From: Nitrosospira multiformis
GTDB taxonomy: Bacteria; Pseudomonadota; Gammaproteobacteria; Burkholderiales; Nitrosomonadaceae
Direction: 5' to 3'
Assembly: GCF_900111585.1 (NCBI RefSeq)
Contig: NZ_FOHI01000002.1
Span: forward strand, 434,001-498,000
Length of the DNA: 64,000 bases
The notes below the pieces were generated by a model that was given only the letters and a program-made list of their open reading frames with translations, did no database searches and was not told the DNA's origin. The stretch's first letter is position 1, and every line of letters begins with the position of its first letter. Made by a program: the position numbers and the translations under genes. Shown here piece after piece: positions 59,421-64,000 of the stretch.

Positions 59421-61004
59421 ATGATAAACAATAAGTTAATCAATCGTCTTCTGAAACTCCTGTGGCGGATAGGCGAAAGCTGGCCATGGTTGGCCAGGAA
59501 ACTAAACGAATTTGCAATCAACCGGGTAGTAAATGTTTGCCGCCACCGGCCGCATCCGTGGAGCACCGTTCACCCCTATACCTCTTGGACTTCACTTACG
59601 GATCAGCACTGGAGCGCACGCCATTTGCCGGCGAAGAAACAGCCGGCACAACTTCCATCTTCGAGCGAACTGCTCGGGCTTTTCAGGCAACAGGACGGAA
59701 AGCAGCGATTATCCGACAAATCGACCCTGCTCTTTCCCGCGGTTGCTCAATATCTGACCGACGGTTTTATCCGCACGCGCATGCCTCAGGCAGGAGAACC
59801 CGAGACAGTTCGACTGCAAAATACATCCAATCACCAGATCGACATGTGTCCGCTTTACGGAAGGCTGCCGGAGCAGACCGCCGCCCTTCGTCTCAAAAGC
59901 GAAACGAAGGGGGAACGGGGGCGGTTGAAGTCGCAGTTTATCGGCGCGGAGGAATTCTCGCCTTTCCTTTTCGATAACGGGAAACTGAAGCAGGAATTCG
60001 CCGTGCTCGACGAGCCCCTTGGATTGGAGAGGGCGTTGGATAGGGTGCCCGAGCGTCGGGAAGAGTTGCAGGCTCATATTTTTGCCTTTGGAGGGGATCG
60101 AACAAATGCCGTTCCCCAGGTGGCGATGTTGAATACCTTGTTTCTGCGGGAACACAACCGGCTTGCAGGCGAAATAGAACGGGTGCATCCCCAGTGGGAT
60201 GATGAGCGCGTTTTCCAGACCGCCCGGAATAATGTCATCGTGATATTCATCAAGATTATCGTGGAGGAGTACATCAGCCATATCTCTCCATTGGTGCCCT
60301 ATCGGGCTGACCCTTCAGTGGCCTGGAATGCACCGTGGAACAAACCGAACTGGATCACGACCGAATTCAGTTTGCTGTATCGCTGGCATTCACTCGTTCC
60401 AGATGCCATCACCTGGAACGGACACTTGTATCTCCTGGGAGAAACCTCCATGAATAACAAGCTATTGCTGGACGGAGGGTTGCGACGCGCCTTTGCCGAC
60501 ATGAGCAGCCAGCGTGCCGGTCGTCTCGGTCCCTTCAACACGGCGGAGTTCCTATGGGAAATCGAGACGCGGGCAATAGAGCAGGGCCGTCTGGCAGAAC
60601 TGGCACCCTACACTGATTACCGCCATTATGTTTCCCTGGAGCGTCCGCAGGATTTCGCAGATATCTCCACGGATCCGCGGGTGGTCGATTTTCTGAGAAA
60701 GACGTATCGGCGCGTAGAGGACATCGATTTTTACGTCGGTCTGTTTGCAGAGGATCTGGTGGAAGATTCCCCCCTGCCGTCACTCATGCTCAGGATGGTG
60801 GCAGTGGATGCTTTTTCCCAGGCTTTGACCAATCCCTTGCTGTCACAGTACGTTTATAACGAAGAAACCTTTTCCGCTCCGGGCTGGGCGGCAATCCAGA
60901 GCACGGGAACATTTCGGGATGTTCTGGACAGGAACACGCCTTCCGATCGGCGTGGGGATTTATACGTCGGCTTGACCTTGCCTGACTGGATGCCTTCTTC
61001 CTGA
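59421..61004 (+). CDS. cyclooxygenase-like animal haem peroxidase
   Basis: 527 aa of the peroxidase-cyclooxygenase superfamily, closest by eye to prostaglandin H synthase. Shared blocks: SQFIGAEEFSPFLF, TLFLREHNRLAGEIERVHPQW and EFSLLYRWHSLVPD. The last holds the catalytic-Tyr and proximal-His equivalents (Y320, H323; Tyr385/His388 in sheep COX-1). In LFPAVAQYLTDGFIRT the distal Gln is kept (Q110), but the distal-His position reads Asp (D114). No signal peptide or EGF domain. Probably a fatty-acid oxygenase; product unknown. Confidence 0.85.
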   Translation: MINNKLINRLLKLLWRIGESWPWLARKLNEFAINRVVNVCRHRPHPWSTVHPYTSWTSLTDQHWSARHLPAKKQPAQLPSSSELLGLFRQQDGKQRLSDKSTLLFPAVAQYLTDGFIRTRMPQAGEPETVRLQNTSNHQIDMCPLYGRLPEQTAALRLKSETKGERGRLKSQFIGAEEFSPFLFDNGKLKQEFAVLDEPLGLERALDRVPERREELQAHIFAFGGDRTNAVPQVAMLNTLFLREHNRLAGEIERVHPQWDDERVFQTARNNVIVIFIKIIVEEYISHISPLVPYRADPSVAWNAPWNKPNWITTEFSLLYRWHSLVPDAITWNGHLYLLGETSMNNKLLLDGGLRRAFADMSSQRAGRLGPFNTAEFLWEIETRAIEQGRLAELAPYTDYRHYVSLERPQDFADISTDPRVVDFLRKTYRRVEDIDFYVGLFAEDLVEDSPLPSLMLRMVAVDAFSQALTNPLLSQYVYNEETFSAPGWAAIQSTGTFRDVLDRNTPSDRRGDLYVGLTLPDWMPSS

Positions 61005-61232
61005 TTTGAAACATGAAAATGAGATTACCCAATGGGTTACCCACCGGTCGCCCATTACCCGCCGTAGGTCAAGGGCAGATCCATGAATATCAATATCGCT
61101 TGCTGGTTGTTGTAGTGGTGTTCTCTATTATCTCCGGGAAGTCCTTCTTGGCGGCGTCCAGCGATATGTTCAGGAATAACATAAAGACCAAAACAGGTTC
61201 CCCCTCTCAAACGAAACGCGAGCTTATGTACT

Positions 61233-62570
61233 TTATTCAGGGCTAGTGGTCGAGATGAGAATAAGTTGCTTGATAAATTCGATAATGCGACCGTCATCGA
61301 TGTGGGTATGATCCGTAATCAGGTTTTTATCGACTCTCATAACGAGGTAGGGATTGCGTGGGGCGGATATATTGCTCCTTTCCAGTGTAAGGCCCGCAAT
61401 AGGAATCTTGCTGCCAGGTTTGTCGTCTTCCCACGCGGATTTTGCCGCCAAGGCGGAACTGACACTCTCACTACTGCTCGATTGACCTGCAACTCCCTTT
61501 GGCAGATTATGGGGCGGATAGAGCCTGTGAGTCTCATACGGCTGGAAGAGGCCAACAGCGGTTACATTTGCCTCGCCCTCGTCGATGATTTCTTCCTGCT
61601 GCGTTACGGCATTCGTTCGCCTGATGTCGCGATCTTTCTCAAAAAAGGTAGACAGATGGCGGCCAATGGGAAACGAGTTGCCAAGGGCCTTATCGGCCTC
61701 GGATGTCAGTATGGCCATGACAGGCAATTGGGACTTGAAGTAAGTGCCACGCTCCGCGGACATATCACTGAGCGATGCAAATTGTAAGGCTTCGAAGGCG
61801 GGATTTATGAGTACAACCAGATTCCCAAACCCCTCCACGTCGCTCTGCACGCCCACGGGCCCCACTGTGCGAACGAACCGATTTTCGAGTATTTGAACCA
61901 ATGAGGCATGTACGATAGCTCCGCCGAAGCTGTGCCCGACAATCACCAGGCGAGTGTTGCTGTTACCCTGCGAGACATTTTCCTTAACGCGCTTGAGTAG
62001 TTCGAGGCGATTCAATACCTCGGTAACGCCGCCCCGGCTGACTTTCTGGGCAGTATTTTTCCGGTCCCAGAAGGTCAGATCCTCAACCACGGGCGTGGTA
62101 ATGGACCCACCGCGCCAGCCTAGATAAATACCGGCTACCTGTCGTGCCGGACGCCCCGTTTTTTTGCTGATAAGAAGTTCGTTCTCACTCAACCCGGCAA
62201 GAACGTTACGAAAAGTCTGGATATTTTTGTCGGTATGCTCCGCATTATGTTTCCAGCCATGGACGAATACCGTTATTAACAAATCTTTGCTGGCGGCTTC
62301 AGCCGAAAGCTTATCGATAACGGACCACATTTGCTTGCGATCCCAAAGCTGGCCTTGGTCATCGAATTCAATAAAATTTAAGAGATACCGGGCTCCATCT
62401 GCGGTGGGAAATTCCAGGAGCGCGTGGTTTTCGCAGTCCCGAGACAATTCCGGGGTCGGGTTAACGCATAAATCATACTCTGTCCGATACTGTACAAACG
62501 GCGCACACCCGCCAAGTAACATTAGGAGAATGAGAGCAGTGACATGCAATTCGACGGAGTGGAATTTCAT
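61233..62570 (-). CDS. alpha/beta-hydrolase lipoprotein (esterase-like)
   Basis: 445 aa. Signal peptide with lipobox LLGGCAPF. The hydrolase part has an oxyanion-type VFVHGWKHNA block near residue 100 and a nucleophile elbow GHSFGGA near 215. The C-terminus has a likely catalytic His in THIDDGRIIEFIKQ. Convergent with the cyclooxygenase-like gene. Substrate unknown; lipase or esterase is the best guess. Confidence 0.75.
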   Translation of the reverse strand: MKFHSVELHVTALILLMLLGGCAPFVQYRTEYDLCVNPTPELSRDCENHALLEFPTADGARYLLNFIEFDDQGQLWDRKQMWSVIDKLSAEAASKDLLITVFVHGWKHNAEHTDKNIQTFRNVLAGLSENELLISKKTGRPARQVAGIYLGWRGGSITTPVVEDLTFWDRKNTAQKVSRGGVTEVLNRLELLKRVKENVSQGNSNTRLVIVGHSFGGAIVHASLVQILENRFVRTVGPVGVQSDVEGFGNLVVLINPAFEALQFASLSDMSAERGTYFKSQLPVMAILTSEADKALGNSFPIGRHLSTFFEKDRDIRRTNAVTQQEEIIDEGEANVTAVGLFQPYETHRLYPPHNLPKGVAGQSSSSESVSSALAAKSAWEDDKPGSKIPIAGLTLERSNISAPRNPYLVMRVDKNLITDHTHIDDGRIIEFIKQLILISTTSPE

Positions 62571-62972
62571 CGTATTTACCTAATCCGAAGAGGTGTTCTT
62601 GCAACCTATACCAGGGAATGACCGCATGTTCCTGAAACGCGTTTCGTATCGGGTGGAAATCCGCATATTCCACTCCAAGCCGGGAGGCGCATTCATAATG
62701 AAGGTTAGTAGTGTTAGCAGTATATGTCTATGTTGATTTGGCAAAGTGTATTTTCGGATTTGTTACCGCAGATCAGGTGTGCATGCGAACACGTTCGCTA
62801 CTTAGCGCGCATTAGGTACACTGAGGGGACACCGAGTAAACTGGAGTAAGTGATCGAGTTCATGACATCAGTTTGTTGAACTTCTGATGGCAATGAGGGC
62901 GGAAAATGGCATTAGCAAACGTATTCCGACCACCACCCGTGATAGAGCTTACCGTCCAAATGGGGTGTTGTC
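62571..62972. other. non-coding gap upstream of the CapA gene
   Basis: About 400 nt without a credible gene between divergent genes. It has a small palindrome GCGAAC-AC-GTTCGC (62785-62798) and overlapping short inverted repeats near 62857-62890 (AGTTCA/TGAACT; CATCAG/CTGATG). It must contain promoters in both directions, but no convincing pair stood out. Confidence 0.4.
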
Positions 62973-64000
62973 ATGAAGCCTGCTGAAAACGCCGGACATC
63001 AACTGGAACGACGTCAATTTATCGTCTCTACACTTTCGGCGGGACTTGTCATGGCGGTAGGTCCGCTTTACGCCCAAGCCGTGCGGGATGGTCTCCAGAT
63101 TTCTGCAAGGAATGGGGATCAGACCGCTCCTGGACCTCGATCGCCGGGCGGCCCTACTCCAATCAAGTTATTTCTCTGTGGCGATGTCATGACGGGCAGA
63201 GGTATAGACCAGGTCTTGCCTCACCCGGGCAATCCCATCCTTTTTGAGGGGTACATGAAAAGCGCAACAGGCTATGTCGAGCTTGCCGAAGAGGCAAACG
63301 GGCCGATTCCGCAACCAGTCGCCTTTTCCTATATCTGGGGAGATGCGCTTGCCGAACTGGAGCGTGGAAAACCCGATGTTCGTGTCATTAACCTCGAAAC
63401 CGCAGTTACCCGCAGTGACGACGTGCAGGACAAGGGAGTCAACTATCGCATGAACCCGGACAATATCTCCTGTATCACTGCCGCGAAGATCGATTGCTGC
63501 GTGCTGGCGAACAACCATGTCCTGGACTGGGGATATGCTGGTCTTGCCGAGACGCTGAAAACGCTCAAACAAGCCGATATAAAAATAGCTGGCGCTGGCC
63601 TAAACATTCAAGAGGCGCAGAAACCCGCAGAGATGACAGTTCCCGGAAAGGGACGTGTACTGGTTTTCTCGCTTGGATCGGAAACAAGCGGCATACCTTG
63701 GAGCTGGGCAGCTCGGGCAGACCGACCAGGCGTGAATCTGTTGCCTGATTTTTCGGCAAAGACGGTTCGGGAAATTCGCGACAGAATAAAACAAATCCGT
63801 CTGCCGGGGGACATTGTGGTTGCTTCGATTCATTGGGGTAATAACTGGGGTTATGCAATTGCGGTCGAGCAACAGGATTTTGCACATGCCCTGATCGATG
63901 AAGGAGATGTTGATGTCATCCACGGGCATTCATCGCATCACGTGAAGGGCATCGAGGTTTATAAGGGAAAGCTCATTCTTTATGGATGCGGCGACTTCCT
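62973..64000 (+). CDS. CapA/PgsA-family protein with Tat signal, partial
   Basis: 342 codons, open at the window end. A twin-arginine signal (LERRQFIVSTLSAGLVMAVG) is followed by a calcineurin-like CapA domain: FLCGDVMTGRG, INLETAVT, VLANNHVLDWG, SIHWGNNWGY and IHGHSSHHVKG. Members act in poly-gamma-glutamate or capsule-related processes; others are metallophosphatases of unknown target. ATG 62973 has GGGG about 8 nt upstream. Confidence 0.87.
   Translation, partial: MKPAENAGHQLERRQFIVSTLSAGLVMAVGPLYAQAVRDGLQISARNGDQTAPGPRSPGGPTPIKLFLCGDVMTGRGIDQVLPHPGNPILFEGYMKSATGYVELAEEANGPIPQPVAFSYIWGDALAELERGKPDVRVINLETAVTRSDDVQDKGVNYRMNPDNISCITAAKIDCCVLANNHVLDWGYAGLAETLKTLKQADIKIAGAGLNIQEAQKPAEMTVPGKGRVLVFSLGSETSGIPWSWAARADRPGVNLLPDFSAKTVREIRDRIKQIRLPGDIVVASIHWGNNWGYAIAVEQQDFAHALIDEGDVDVIHGHSSHHVKGIEVYKGKLILYGCGDF

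Noticed and set aside
61013-61246. 77-codon frame after the cyclooxygenase-like gene
   Set aside because: Short, with a non-specific hydrophobic stretch; no ribosome site and no recognised relative.
1-64000. CRISPR array, insertion sequence, integrase or prophage
   Set aside because: No regularly spaced repeats, terminal inverted repeats with a transposase, integrase or phage genes were seen.

Overview
This is a stretch of bacterial chromosome that looks like a betaproteobacterium of the Nitrosomonadales, most likely Nitrosospira-like. That assignment is inferred, not searched. It rests on a proteobacterial phosphoribulokinase and a CbbY-type phosphatase (Calvin cycle), copper-protein genes, the betaproteobacterial gene orders lnt-glyQ-glyS-gmhB-plsC-ygjP, lolB-ispE-tRNA-Gln-prs-rplY-pth-ychF and DUF502-aspS-nudB, and a bactofilin/DUF6776/ErpA neighbourhood. 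Most of the window is dense housekeeping sequence of fairly high G+C. There is no rRNA, prophage, insertion sequence or CRISPR array. One tRNA (Gln, TTG anticodon) is present. Layout: 1-6270 is a minus-strand operon for lipoprotein acylation, glycyl-tRNA synthetase, heptose and phosphatidic acid synthesis, and a metallopeptidase cut by the window edge. 6.5-10.6 kb holds a soluble histidine kinase divergent from an M23 peptidase, then anmK. 10.7-14.7 kb holds erpA, a bactofilin, a DUF6776 coiled-coil membrane protein, argC and rpsI/rplM with a clear terminator and a near-consensus promoter. 15-18.4 kb holds phosphoribulokinase and a UvrD helicase. 18.5-26.3 kb holds a membrane protein, thrB, a DUF2782 protein, a LOG-family protein, polA, and the rpsP-rimM-trmD-rplS operon. 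26.6-31.9 kb is a metal-homeostasis block: a c-type cytochrome lipoprotein, DUF411 protein and cupredoxin (copper), a CorA transporter, and a TMEM165/GDT1 transporter preceded by a yybP-ykoY (Mn2+) riboswitch. 31.9-37.5 kb holds yggU, yggT, proC, mutM and a Gld-type ABC system. 37.7-45.3 kb is the TPR-lolB-ispE-tRNA-prs-rplY-pth-ychF run. 45.3-47.4 kb is a decayed accessory islet. 47.4-58.7 kb holds fmdB, DUF502, aspS, nudB, nadA, an EEP hydrolase, Sua5, CbbY, PsiE, purE/K/C and a TSUP permease. 58.8-64 kb holds an EVE protein, a cyclooxygenase-like haem peroxidase, an esterase-like lipoprotein and a Tat-exported CapA protein running off the window. The most unusual items are: (i) the cyclooxygenase-like peroxidase, which keeps the catalytic Tyr-x-x-His but appears to lack the distal His; (ii) the Mn riboswitch ahead of the GDT1 gene; (iii) the islet, where a HEPN-like gene is interrupted by one in-frame stop and a RelB-like antitoxin has a one-base frameshift and no toxin; (iv) paired structured repeats between rplY and pth. 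I saw no complete multi-gene defence system.
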